Program-made: the position numbers and the translations under genes
Part shown: positions 1-7,620 of the stretch, one piece after another
Numbering within the stretch: position 1 is the stretch's first letter
Layout of the letters: each line of letters starts with the position of its first letter
Source: Clostridia bacterium
GTDB lineage: Bacteria; Bacillota; Clostridia; Oscillospirales; CAG-272
Direction: 5' to 3'
Assembly: GCA_017462545.1 (NCBI GenBank)
Contig: JAFTQX010000074.1
Span: 1 to 45,635, forward strand
DNA: 45,635 nucleotides
Notes under the pieces: model-generated
Database searches by the model: none
What the model saw: the letters and a program-made list of their open reading frames with translations, nothing else
Told to the model about the DNA's origin: nothing

Positions 1-114
1 CAGCTCCTGCCCTACCTGATAGGTAATATCCTGCTCACGCAGGCCGTTTCCCTCTGCCCCTGTATTGGGGCTCATGGGGTTATGCCCCTGGTCAATATAT
101 ATTTTAATAGCCAT
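1..114 (-). CDS. N-acetylmuramoyl-L-alanine amidase, N-terminal fragment
   Basis: Only the first 38 codons lie in the window; the gene runs off the left edge. The peptide starts MAIKIYIDQGHNP and continues with GAEGNGLREQD. This is the opening strand and zinc-site region (first His in DxGHxP, then a Glu-containing loop) of the Amidase_3 family, which cleaves the bond between muramic acid and L-Ala in peptidoglycan. An AGGAG lies about six bases before the ATG. There is no signal peptide at this start, as is common in clostridial cortex or mother-cell amidases, although a non-classical exit cannot be excluded. It is divergent from the ttcA-like gene. The family is fairly clear from the motif; the exact role cannot be judged from 38 residues. 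Confidence 0.75.
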   Translation of the reverse strand, partial: MAIKIYIDQGHNPMSPNTGAEGNGLREQDITYQVGQEL

Positions 115-191
115 ATTTACTCCTAAGGCCGCCCCAAAGGACGGCATGCATGTTCTAGTATCATTCTATGCAAGAAGAAGGCATTTGGTCT

Positions 192-944
192 ATGAAGGAA
201 ATACAAAGAATACTCAGCTTTACAAGACGCGCAGTAGATGATTATCAGATGATTGCCCCCGGCGACCGCATTGCCGTTGGCATTTCGGGAGGCAAGGATT
301 CGCTGACACTGCTGACCGCCCTGCGCGAGCTGCAACGGTTTTACCCCATCCCCTTTTCGCTTTGCGGCATACTGGTGGATATGGGCTTTGAAGGGGCCGA
401 TTACACCGCGATAGACAACTACTGCAAGGAGCTTGGCGTTGAGTTTCGCGTGGTGAAATCAGACATTGCCGAGATCGTATTTAACATCCGCAAGGAGAAA
501 AATCCCTGCTCGCTTTGCGCCAACATGCGGCGCGGCGCGCTGCACGCGGCGGCGGTAGAGATGGGCTGCACGCGGGTGGCACTGGGGCACCATTTTGACG
601 ACGTGGTCAACACCTTTATGCTCAATCTGTTTTTTGAGGGGCGTATTGGCTGTTTTTCTCCGGTTTCCTACCTTTCCAATACCAAGCTGCACCTCATTCG
701 CCCCCTGCTCTACGCGCAGGAGAAGGATGTAGAGTACTTTGTTCGCCACGCGCCTTATCTGCCCGTGACAGCCTCTCTCTGCCCTGAAAACCACGCCACC
801 GAGCGGGAGAACATGAAAAACCTGCTGCACGAGCTGGAGAGCAAAAACAAGGGACTGCGGCACCGCCTGTTTGGCGCGCTCTGCCGTGGAGAGATCGACG
901 GCTTTAAGCCTGCGGGAAAGGGACTGCGGATCTATGAGGACTGA
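192..944 (+). CDS. TtcA-like tRNA 2-thiocytidine biosynthesis protein
   Basis: A 250-residue PP-loop ATPase. The ATP-pyrophosphatase loop SGGKDS is at residues 32-37. A CxxC pair (Cys106, Cys109, in PCSLC) and a later Cys197 match the three cysteines that hold the [4Fe-4S] cluster in TtcA, which thiolates C32 of some tRNAs. The GHHFDD motif further along also fits the family. An upstream in-frame ATG at 168 has no ribosome binding site, whereas the ATG at 192 follows a purine-rich AGAAGAAGG, so 192 is preferred. Many clostridial TtcA homologues are annotated only as tRNA 2-thiocytidine or ATP-binding proteins, and the target nucleotide here is inferred. The next gene starts within a few bases of the stop, suggesting co-translation. 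Confidence 0.8.
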   Translation: MKEIQRILSFTRRAVDDYQMIAPGDRIAVGISGGKDSLTLLTALRELQRFYPIPFSLCGILVDMGFEGADYTAIDNYCKELGVEFRVVKSDIAEIVFNIRKEKNPCSLCANMRRGALHAAAVEMGCTRVALGHHFDDVVNTFMLNLFFEGRIGCFSPVSYLSNTKLHLIRPLLYAQEKDVEYFVRHAPYLPVTASLCPENHATERENMKNLLHELESKNKGLRHRLFGALCRGEIDGFKPAGKGLRIYED

Positions 945-948
945 ATCC

Positions 949-2118
949 ATGCTCCCCAAGGAACAGGATGTCCTGCAATCGTGGGATCATCTGATTTTGT
1001 ACTCACTACACGAAAAAACCGACCTGCTTTACGGACATACGGTCGGGGATGAAAAAGCCTTTCCCACCGCCGCGGAGATTGCCGCCTACCGTCCCAACCC
1101 TTGCGGCTACGGCACGGGCTTGGATGACTCCATGATCGACGGTGGCACCATGCTGGACGCCTGTCTTTGTCGCTATGAGCGGGAAGGATTCGAAGAAGCG
1201 GCCACGCTTGCAAAGCGCCTTGCACGCGGGCTTTTGCGCTGCGCGCAGGCGGCGAAGAGCGAAGGGTTTATCCCCCGCAGCCTGTCACCCTTGGATGGCA
1301 AGAGCCACTACCCGGACTCCTCACGTGATCAGTACACCATGCTGGTCTTTGGACTTTATCGCTATCTCCGCTCATCGCTATGTACCGCATGGGAGGCTGC
1401 GGAGATTGCCACGGTGCTGGTGGGTGTGGCACGGCGGTGTGAGAAAAACCTGACCGCCGACAACGGATATGATCTTTTGAGAGAGGACGGCGGTCCATCT
1501 CTTTACACCACCATGTGGGGAACGGGACTCGGCAACCACGAATACTGCCGTCTGCCGATGATCTATCTGGCCGCCTGGCGCGCAAGCGGCGATGACCATT
1601 GGCTGTATGCCTATCATACCATTCGCGACGAGGCACTTACCCATGCCCTGCCGATGAGCAGCTACTGGCATCTATACGCCCTGCAGCAAATGCAATGCGC
1701 CTTATGGGTATGCCGCGATGCAGAGCCGGAGGAGGCATACAAGGAGCGATATACCGCGCTGATGAAAACGGTTGCCGACTACGCGCTTGAGCGTGTGGAA
1801 GAGACAGCAAGAGCGATCGAGCGGGTCTCCCCTCTCCCCTCGCAAACGGTTGACTACCGCGCCCTGCGATGGGAGGAGAGACCGAACAAAACATGGGGTG
1901 ACCTGCCCTCCTTCTACCCCTGCGGCAGCAACAATACCGATGATTTTTATCTGGTACAGGATGCGCCGAATATTTTGATCGTTGCTTCCCTTGCGAGCAC
2001 GCCCGTAACGAAAGAGGCACTTGCACTGTTTGCCCGCGCCTATGAAAAGATCTTGCCCGATCGCTACCGTGGCACAGCCGCTGTGCATTTTTTGGCGGCC
2101 TATTACCGCAACAAATAA
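949..2118 (+). CDS. Unrecognised ~389-residue protein, possibly alpha/alpha-toroid
   Basis: I do not recognise this gene. It is rich in Trp, Tyr and Leu, has no signal peptide or membrane segment, and shows blocks such as DDSMIDGGTMLDACL, FIPRSL, SSRDQYT and GSNNTDDFYL spaced among helical stretches. That pattern recalls six-hairpin glycosidase-like (alpha/alpha toroid) proteins, including acidic residues in loops, but this is only a resemblance. The start is ambiguous: the ATG at 949 follows GAGG by nine bases, while the ATG at 934 overlaps the ttcA-like stop region with AAAGGGA further upstream. Either way it is translationally coupled to the ttcA-like gene. It ends in a strong shared terminator facing cca. 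Confidence 0.7.
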   Translation: MLPKEQDVLQSWDHLILYSLHEKTDLLYGHTVGDEKAFPTAAEIAAYRPNPCGYGTGLDDSMIDGGTMLDACLCRYEREGFEEAATLAKRLARGLLRCAQAAKSEGFIPRSLSPLDGKSHYPDSSRDQYTMLVFGLYRYLRSSLCTAWEAAEIATVLVGVARRCEKNLTADNGYDLLREDGGPSLYTTMWGTGLGNHEYCRLPMIYLAAWRASGDDHWLYAYHTIRDEALTHALPMSSYWHLYALQQMQCALWVCRDAEPEEAYKERYTALMKTVADYALERVEETARAIERVSPLPSQTVDYRALRWEERPNKTWGDLPSFYPCGSNNTDDFYLVQDAPNILIVASLASTPVTKEALALFARAYEKILPDRYRGTAAVHFLAAYYRNK

Positions 2119-2160
2119 GCAATAAAAAACAGCGTACTGCGTACGCTGTTTTTTATTGCT
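2118..2160. terminator. Bidirectional terminator, perfect 20-bp stem
   Basis: Positions 2118-2137 and 2141-2160 are perfect reverse complements around a 3-base loop. The stem has a GC core (ACAGCGTAC) flanked by an A run on the left and a T run on the right, so it works as an intrinsic terminator on both strands. It overlaps the last base of the upstream gene's stop codon and the stop codon of cca, and so serves both convergent genes. Confidence 0.92.
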
Positions 2161-3406
2161 GTGCCTGAAAGTAGGCAAGCAGCTGTTCTTTTTCGTTTTC
2201 TACGCGACCATCCAGCACGGCGGCAAGCAGGGCGCGCAGGGCATCCCCCATCGGCTTGCCGGTGGGGCAACCAAGGGCGGCAAGATCCTCGCCACGCACG
2301 GCAAGATCACGCACCGTGCAGCAGGCGCCCTTTTGCAGCAGCCCTTCTACCGTTTTGGCAGCGCGAGTAAGCGATTCCGCACGGTCATGATCGCCCTCCG
2401 CCACGGCCAAGGCCCAATGGAAAGCTAGCAGCAGTCGTGCATCCTCACCGCCAAGACCGGCGACAAAGCGGCGCAACGCGGCAAGATCACCCGTGCAGGG
2501 GTCTTTTCTATGCGCCAGCAGCTTGCCGATCCGCTCTCGGGTGCGGCGATCAAAGCGCAGGTCTGCCATCAAGCCATCTGCTGTGGTAAGATCGTCACCA
2601 AGCGGCAAAAGGAAGGCTGTAAAGCGTGAAATCGGGTCGTTTGGCACGGCAGCCACGCGTGCAGCGAGCGTTGCAAAATCCCCCCTTGCCGCGCAATACC
2701 AGGCAGGCAGAACGGGAGCAAGCACATCGGCGTAGGTCGTCAGCACCGTCTGTACGTTTTGCCCGCAAAGCAGCTTGCGCAGCTCCTCATGGATGCGCTC
2801 TGCCGAAATATTTTTGAGAAGATGCGCACAGGCATGCGCGGCAACGGCCGTTTCTTCTTCAATCGAAAAATCAAGCACCGAGGAGAAGCGCAGGGCGCGC
2901 AGAATGCGCAAGGCATCCTCCTCAAAGCGACGGCGCGGCTCGCCCACCGCGCGAATGCGGCGGGCGGCAATATCCGCGCACCCATCAACATAATCACGCA
3001 TACCAAGATCAGGATGGTAGGCAAGCGCATTCATGGTAAAATCACGGCGGGCGACATCCTCGCGCAGATTGGCCGTAAAGCGCACCTCGGTGGGGTGGCG
3101 ACTGTCCCGATAATCGCCATCCACACGATAGGTCGTCACCTCAATGGGCATACCGTCTGCCAGCACGGTCACCGTGCCGTGCTTGATGCCGGTATCAATC
3201 AGGCGATATCCCGCAAACATGCGGTGCATATCAGCGGGGAGCGCATTGGTGGTCAGATCGTAATCATGCGGGGTCACACCGCGCAAAAAGTCACGCACAC
3301 AGCCGCCGACCAAAAAGCCCTCATAGCCTGCCATGTGCAAGCGGTGCAGCACGGCGAGCACGGGCACAGGGAGAGGAAAACAAAACGTATTTTTTTCTTT
3401 CTGCAT
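2153..3406 (-). CDS. cca: CCA-adding tRNA nucleotidyltransferase
   Basis: A 417-residue class II nucleotidyltransferase that adds or repairs the 3' CCA end of tRNAs. The N-terminal head has the LVGGCVRD motif (Gly34-Gly35, Arg38) followed by HDYDLTT, where Asp48 and Asp50 are the metal-binding catalytic pair. Further on, RRDFTMNALAY and the RRFEEDALRILRALRF motif (template-binding arm) are typical of this family. The C-terminal half is helical, as in the HD-less or degenerate-HD bacterial type. It lies 25 bases downstream of murC on the same strand with its own AAGGGGAG site, so the two probably share a transcript. The stop sits inside the 2118-2160 terminator. Confidence 0.95.
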   Translation of the reverse strand: MQKEKNTFCFPLPVPVLAVLHRLHMAGYEGFLVGGCVRDFLRGVTPHDYDLTTNALPADMHRMFAGYRLIDTGIKHGTVTVLADGMPIEVTTYRVDGDYRDSRHPTEVRFTANLREDVARRDFTMNALAYHPDLGMRDYVDGCADIAARRIRAVGEPRRRFEEDALRILRALRFSSVLDFSIEEETAVAAHACAHLLKNISAERIHEELRKLLCGQNVQTVLTTYADVLAPVLPAWYCAARGDFATLAARVAAVPNDPISRFTAFLLPLGDDLTTADGLMADLRFDRRTRERIGKLLAHRKDPCTGDLAALRRFVAGLGGEDARLLLAFHWALAVAEGDHDRAESLTRAAKTVEGLLQKGACCTVRDLAVRGEDLAALGCPTGKPMGDALRALLAAVLDGRVENEKEQLLAYFQAQQ

Positions 3407-3431
3407 CCCGCTCTCCCCTTCTCGTTTTCTT

Positions 3432-4868
3432 TTATTGTATCACATCTTTTCCCGAAATACAAGGCTCTTCGGTTCGGATATGCTCAAAAAGACGAAATAC
3501 ATCGCCCGCCCCCATCACGACAAGCAGGTCATGCGGGCGGCATTGCGAAGAAAGATAGTCGGCAGACGCGGCAAAATCCGACATATAACAGGCGTGTGGG
3601 ATCGCATCTGCCAGCTTTTGCGAGCTGACGCCGCTTTCGTTTTTCTCTCGGGCGGCGTAAATATCCAACAGCAAGACTACATCGGCAGAAGAAAAGCTCT
3701 TTGCAAAATCATCAAAGAGTGCTGCCGTACGCGAATAAGTATGCGGTTGAAAAACGCAAAAGAGACGCGCCCCTTGGTTTTTTTCTTCCATCATGCGGCG
3801 CAGAGTGGCAAGCGATGCGCGGATTTCGGTGGGGTGATGGGCGTAATCCTCATATACCGTTACCCCCCGCCACACGCCGCGCGGCGAGAGACGACGATCT
3901 GTTCCCGAAAAGGCGGCAAGCGCACGAGCAGATGCCTCAAAGGGCAGATGGCAGGCCTCGGCCACCGCCAAAGCAGCCAGCGCGTTTTGCAGGTTATGCT
4001 CACCGGGGGCGGCAAGACGCACACGCCCACGATACACGCCGCAAAAGTAGTAGTTAAACGCGGCACAGCCTTGCTGATAGGTGACCTCTACCGCACGCGC
4101 GTCAGCCGCCGGGGAGCAACCAAAGCGAAGAACGCGCATGCCGCTTGTGGGGGGCAGATCGCGCTGCTTACCATCCGCCGGCAGAATGACCAGCTGTGCG
4201 CGACGCATATATGTATGAAAGGATGCCTTGACCTGATCTAAGCTTTTGAAATAATCCGGGTGCTCCCATTCACAATTGAGCACGACTGCTATGGTGGGGT
4301 ACAGGCACAAAAAGGAATCCTTATATTCACAAGCCTCACAAAGAAAGATTCGCCCCCTTCCCTCCTGCGCCACGCTGCCGTCAGGGCTGATGGCAGCACC
4401 TGAAACGACAGTAGGCGACAAGGCTGCCTCACGCATCACGGCATGCAGCATGGCGGTGGTGGTGCTTTTACCATGCATGCCTGCCACGCCAATACGCACA
4501 GGGAAATCAGACATCAGATAGCCAAGCAGATCTGCCCGTGAAAGGCATGGAATTGCTGCGCGGCGGGCGGCTACCAGCTCGGGCGTTTCACGATCAACAG
4601 CAAGCGTATAGATCAGCAGCTCGTAGCCGCGAATATTTTCTTCTCGGTGCCCGATGGTAACAGGGATCCCCGCCGCACGCAGACGCTCTATGCCCGCAGA
4701 GGGAGCACGGTCAGAGCCACCGACGAGAAAGCCGCGGCGAGAAAAAAGCAACGCAAGCCCCTGCATCCCGATTCCACCAATTCCGACAAAAAAGATCCTT
4801 TTACGACGGGAGAATATTCCCCGCATCGTAGCAGGATGCGTAAATGTATTCAAAAGCGACAAAATCAC
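3432..4868 (-). CDS. murC: UDP-N-acetylmuramate--L-alanine ligase MurC
   Basis: Cytoplasmic Mur ligase that adds the first amino acid of the peptidoglycan stem peptide, with ATP. Visible motifs in order: the N-terminal Rossmann loop FVGIGGIGM, the ATP loop MHGKSTTTAML, an EACEY segment, VLNCEWEHPDYF (metal and acyl-phosphate region), GEHNLQNALAA, and the C-terminal EDYAHHPTEI. The length of 478 is normal for MurC. The start is a GTG preceded at short distance by AGAAGG; the first ATG, 14 codons on, has no ribosome binding site, so GTG is preferred. It forms a two-gene unit with cca and is divergent from spoVG. Confidence 0.93.
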   Translation of the reverse strand: MILSLLNTFTHPATMRGIFSRRKRIFFVGIGGIGMQGLALLFSRRGFLVGGSDRAPSAGIERLRAAGIPVTIGHREENIRGYELLIYTLAVDRETPELVAARRAAIPCLSRADLLGYLMSDFPVRIGVAGMHGKSTTTAMLHAVMREAALSPTVVSGAAISPDGSVAQEGRGRIFLCEACEYKDSFLCLYPTIAVVLNCEWEHPDYFKSLDQVKASFHTYMRRAQLVILPADGKQRDLPPTSGMRVLRFGCSPAADARAVEVTYQQGCAAFNYYFCGVYRGRVRLAAPGEHNLQNALAALAVAEACHLPFEASARALAAFSGTDRRLSPRGVWRGVTVYEDYAHHPTEIRASLATLRRMMEEKNQGARLFCVFQPHTYSRTAALFDDFAKSFSSADVVLLLDIYAAREKNESGVSSQKLADAIPHACYMSDFAASADYLSSQCRPHDLLVVMGAGDVFRLFEHIRTEEPCISGKDVIQ

Positions 4869-4888
4869 TCAACCTTCTTCCTCAAAAC

Positions 4889-4917
4889 GTAATATTTGTG
4901 ACCAAGATGTTTAACAA
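4889..4917 (-). promoter_or_regulatory. Candidate murC-cca promoter
   Basis: On the minus strand, TTGTTA (4912-4917) and TATTAC (4889-4894) are separated by 17 bases. Each matches four of six consensus positions. The transcript would begin only about 14 bases before the GTG start, just ahead of the ribosome binding site. Confidence 0.4.
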
Positions 4918-4938
4918 AACGGTACATTTCTATTTCTA

Positions 4939-4966
4939 TTGTATTCATATTTTTCTTTTATACTGT
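4939..4966 (+). promoter_or_regulatory. Candidate spoVG promoter
   Basis: TTGTAT (4939-4944) and TACTGT (4961-4966) with a 16-base, T-rich spacer, about 45 bases before the spoVG ATG. The match is weak. In Bacillus spoVG is transcribed by sigma-H, and no clear sigma-H element was found here. Confidence 0.35.
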
Positions 4967-5012
4967 ATCTGTCACCAACCAAAAAATACAAACCACGAGG
5001 AAGGACAAGCCA

Positions 5013-5327
5013 ATGCAGATCACCGATATTAAGATCAGAAAGTTTTTTGACGAAGGACCGATGAAGGCGGTTGTATCCGTTACCTTTGACGATGCACTTG
5101 CCGTACATGACATCAAGGTTATTCACGCCCGTGAACGTTTCTTTATTGTGATGCCCAGCCGCAAGAACCCGGACGGTACCTACCGCGACATCGTTCACCC
5201 CATCAACGCCAACTTCCGTGCGGAGCTGGAGAACGCTGTGATCGATGCCTACCATGTACAGCTTGCTGCCGCAGAGGCAGAGGCCAGTCAAGAGGCTGCT
5301 ATGCAGGAAGAAGGCGCACTTCTCTAA
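5013..5327 (+). CDS. spoVG: SpoVG, RNA-binding sporulation/septation regulator
   Basis: A 104-residue protein whose first 85 residues follow the SpoVG pattern closely: MQITDIKIRKF, MKAVVSVTFDDALAVHDIKVI, then FIVMPSRKNPDGTYRDIVHPIN. Family members bind nucleic acid and influence septation, spore cortex formation and capsule or surface gene expression in Firmicutes. The C-terminal tail is Ala/Glu-rich, as is usual. AGGAAGGA precedes the ATG. A strong terminator follows at 5344, and the glycosyltransferase/CsaB fusion starts 93 bases after the stop. Confidence 0.96.
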   Translation: MQITDIKIRKFFDEGPMKAVVSVTFDDALAVHDIKVIHARERFFIVMPSRKNPDGTYRDIVHPINANFRAELENAVIDAYHVQLAAAEAEASQEAAMQEEGALL

Positions 5328-5343
5328 TCGCATGATCGCCATC

Positions 5344-5390
5344 CGCCGCAGCGGAAATCCGTCAGGCTTTTCCGCTGCGGCGATTTCTTT
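5344..5390 (+). terminator. Intrinsic terminator after spoVG
   Basis: A 14-bp perfect stem (5344-5357 with 5369-5382, core CGCCGCAGCGG) and an 11-base loop are followed by ATTTCTTTTTCT. No promoter can be seen between it and the next start codon 30 bases on. Confidence 0.88.
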
Positions 5391-5420
5391 TTCTACAATT
5401 GGTAAAAAAAGGATATTTTT

Positions 5421-7580
5421 ATGAAAATCTTGATGCTGACCGACCGCCTTGCCCTTGGTGGTGCAGAAACACATATTGCCGCGCTGATACATGGGCTGCG
5501 CGCGCGTGGCGTTGTGGTAGAGATTGCCAGCGCAGGCGGTACCTATGCCGAGCATCTGGAACGCGATGGCGTATGCCATCACACGATCGATATGGCGTCA
5601 CACACGCCAAAGGCCTGGCTGCATGCCAAGCATCGCCTGCACGCCCTGCTTCGTACGGGGAACTACACTCTTGTACACGCACACGCACGGCTTCCCGCCT
5701 TTCTGTGCACGCCTATTTGCCGCCGTATGCATATACCGCTGGTGACAACGGCACATTGGGTCTTTCGCACAGACGGTTGGCGGGGGAGATTGAGCTGCTG
5801 GGGAGATTATACCTTGGCGGTAAGCGAGGATATACGCCGTTATCTGATGGAAAGCTACGGCCTTTCTCCACACCGCATCGCCCTGACGCGCAACGGCATT
5901 GACACAAAGGTCTTTTATCCGCGCGAGCATGAGAAGAGCTACAACGGTAGATTGATTCATGTAAGCCGTCTGGATAAAGGACGTGCCGCTGCGGCCGAAG
6001 CGCTGATTTGTCTGGCACCGCAGCTTGCTGCGGTAGGGTATCAAGGGCTGACGATCGTGGGGGATGGCAACTGCTATGCCGCGCTAAAGGAACAAGCAGA
6101 TGCCATCCATGGCATACTGGGGCATGATTTCATTCACATGACGGGAGGCGTGACCGAGGTTGCGCCACTTTTGCGCGAGCATGATACGTTTGTTGGCGTT
6201 TCACGCGCGGCGCTGGAGGCAATGGCCTGCGGCCTGCCTACCATACTGGCAGGAGACGAGGGATATCTTTCACTCTTTTCACCCGATTCTGCCCCGCACG
6301 CAGAGGCAAGCAACTTTTGTTGCCGTGGCGCACCAACTCTTTGCAAGGAGCAATTGTTCTCTGACCTTGCCGCGCTGCAAGGCGACGACAAAAGGCGGCA
6401 AGAGGCAGGTCAGTTTGCCGCCGCCTATATCGAAGAGCATTACCGCGCCGAACAAATGGCAGAGGACGCACTGCACGCCTACCGCTTTGTATTGAAGCGC
6501 AAGGCTCCCCCTGTTATCATATGCGGCTATTACGGCTTTGAGAACACAGGTGACGAGACGGTTCTTTCTCATCTGATTGCATGGCTCAAAAGGGAGGGGG
6601 CTTGCGAGATCACGGTGCTTTCGGCCACGCCGGAAAGCACGCAAAGCCTACACGGGGTATCCGCCTGCGGGAGGTATGCGCTTTCTCGTGTGCGCGAGGT
6701 CGGCAAGAACAACGGGATATTCTTGCTGGGGGGAGGAAATCTGCTGCAAAATGAAACCAGTAGCCGTTCCCTTCTCTATTATACGCAAATGATGCAATAC
6801 GCGAAACGACATGGCTGCCGTGTCATCGTGATAGGGGGCATCGGTAAGCTAACCGAAAAGGGGGAGAAAATCACCCGTCGCGCGCTGCGCGCAGCCGATC
6901 TCTGCTTTGGTCGTACACCGCGTGATGTCGCCCGTTTTCAGCGTCTATGCCAAAAGCAAACACCTGTGCACCTTTTGCCGGACGGTGCTCTGTGGACCAA
7001 GCCGGCGGATAAGCTCCCCGCCAATCTTCCAACAGAACCGTTTATCCTGCTGGCACTACGAGGGGATACCGATCAAGGCCGAGAAAACGCCGTGATCGAT
7101 GCCTGCGCAGCGATAGCACGGCACGAGGGACTGCAAGTGGTGCTTGCCTGTATGCACCTCAAGCAGGATACCGAGCTAGCGCGGCGAGCGATTTTGCGCA
7201 TCCCGTGCGCGCGACGGCTCCCTCCGCTGACAGCAGGAGAGTGGATCACCCTACTGCAAGCAAACGGGCGTTTGGTCATTGCCACGCGTCTGCATATGCT
7301 GCTGTTCGCCGCGGTGGCCGGTGTGCCCGCCATGACCTTTTCCGATGGCGGCAAGATCGACGACTATGCCGCCTACGCAGCAAAATGTGACATCGGCGAT
7401 CACCCCATGCTCGTTGCCTTGCAAACGGAGGAATGCATCCAATCAACCATCCATCAAGCCCTGCACGCGCCCCACAGCAAGGACCAGCGACGACGCTTTC
7501 TCTCCAATCTTCGCGCAACGGACAAAGGCGTTTCCCTTTTACGAAAGACAGAAAGCAAAGCACAAAAAAACCACCAATGA
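5421..7580 (+). CDS. GT4 glycosyltransferase fused to CsaB pyruvyl transferase
   Basis: A 719-residue two-domain protein. Residues 1 to about 355 are a GT-B glycosyltransferase of the GT4 type: the start KILMLTDRLALGGAETH is the usual GG loop, a VSRLDKGR segment opens the second Rossmann domain, and SRAALEAMACGLP is the nucleotide-sugar E-x7-E region. From about residue 364 a second protein begins with ICGYYGFENTGDETVL, followed by LLGGGNLLQNETSSRSL and a conserved HLLPDGAL. This is the polysaccharide pyruvyl transferase CsaB, which ketalises a secondary cell-wall glycan so that SLH-domain proteins can bind. The two activities are normally encoded separately, so this single chain probably builds and pyruvylates the same glycan. 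No signal peptide. AAAAGGA precedes the ATG. The transcript may depend on read-through from spoVG. Confidence 0.85.
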   Translation: MKILMLTDRLALGGAETHIAALIHGLRARGVVVEIASAGGTYAEHLERDGVCHHTIDMASHTPKAWLHAKHRLHALLRTGNYTLVHAHARLPAFLCTPICRRMHIPLVTTAHWVFRTDGWRGRLSCWGDYTLAVSEDIRRYLMESYGLSPHRIALTRNGIDTKVFYPREHEKSYNGRLIHVSRLDKGRAAAAEALICLAPQLAAVGYQGLTIVGDGNCYAALKEQADAIHGILGHDFIHMTGGVTEVAPLLREHDTFVGVSRAALEAMACGLPTILAGDEGYLSLFSPDSAPHAEASNFCCRGAPTLCKEQLFSDLAALQGDDKRRQEAGQFAAAYIEEHYRAEQMAEDALHAYRFVLKRKAPPVIICGYYGFENTGDETVLSHLIAWLKREGACEITVLSATPESTQSLHGVSACGRYALSRVREVGKNNGIFLLGGGNLLQNETSSRSLLYYTQMMQYAKRHGCRVIVIGGIGKLTEKGEKITRRALRAADLCFGRTPRDVARFQRLCQKQTPVHLLPDGALWTKPADKLPANLPTEPFILLALRGDTDQGRENAVIDACAAIARHEGLQVVLACMHLKQDTELARRAILRIPCARRLPPLTAGEWITLLQANGRLVIATRLHMLLFAAVAGVPAMTFSDGGKIDDYAAYAAKCDIGDHPMLVALQTEECIQSTIHQALHAPHSKDQRRRFLSNLRATDKGVSLLRKTESKAQKNHQ

Positions 7581-7603
7581 GCAATGCTCATTGGTGGTTT
7601 TTT
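7565..7603. terminator. Bidirectional terminator overlapping the fusion-gene stop
   Basis: Positions 7565-7582 and 7586-7603 form a perfect 18-bp stem around a 3-base loop, flanked by A and T runs. The left arm contains the last codons and TGA of the GT4-CsaB gene. The same hairpin can end the convergent LRR lipoprotein transcript, whose stop is at 7621. Confidence 0.93.
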
Positions 7604-7620
7604 GCGAAAGCGAATGGAAA

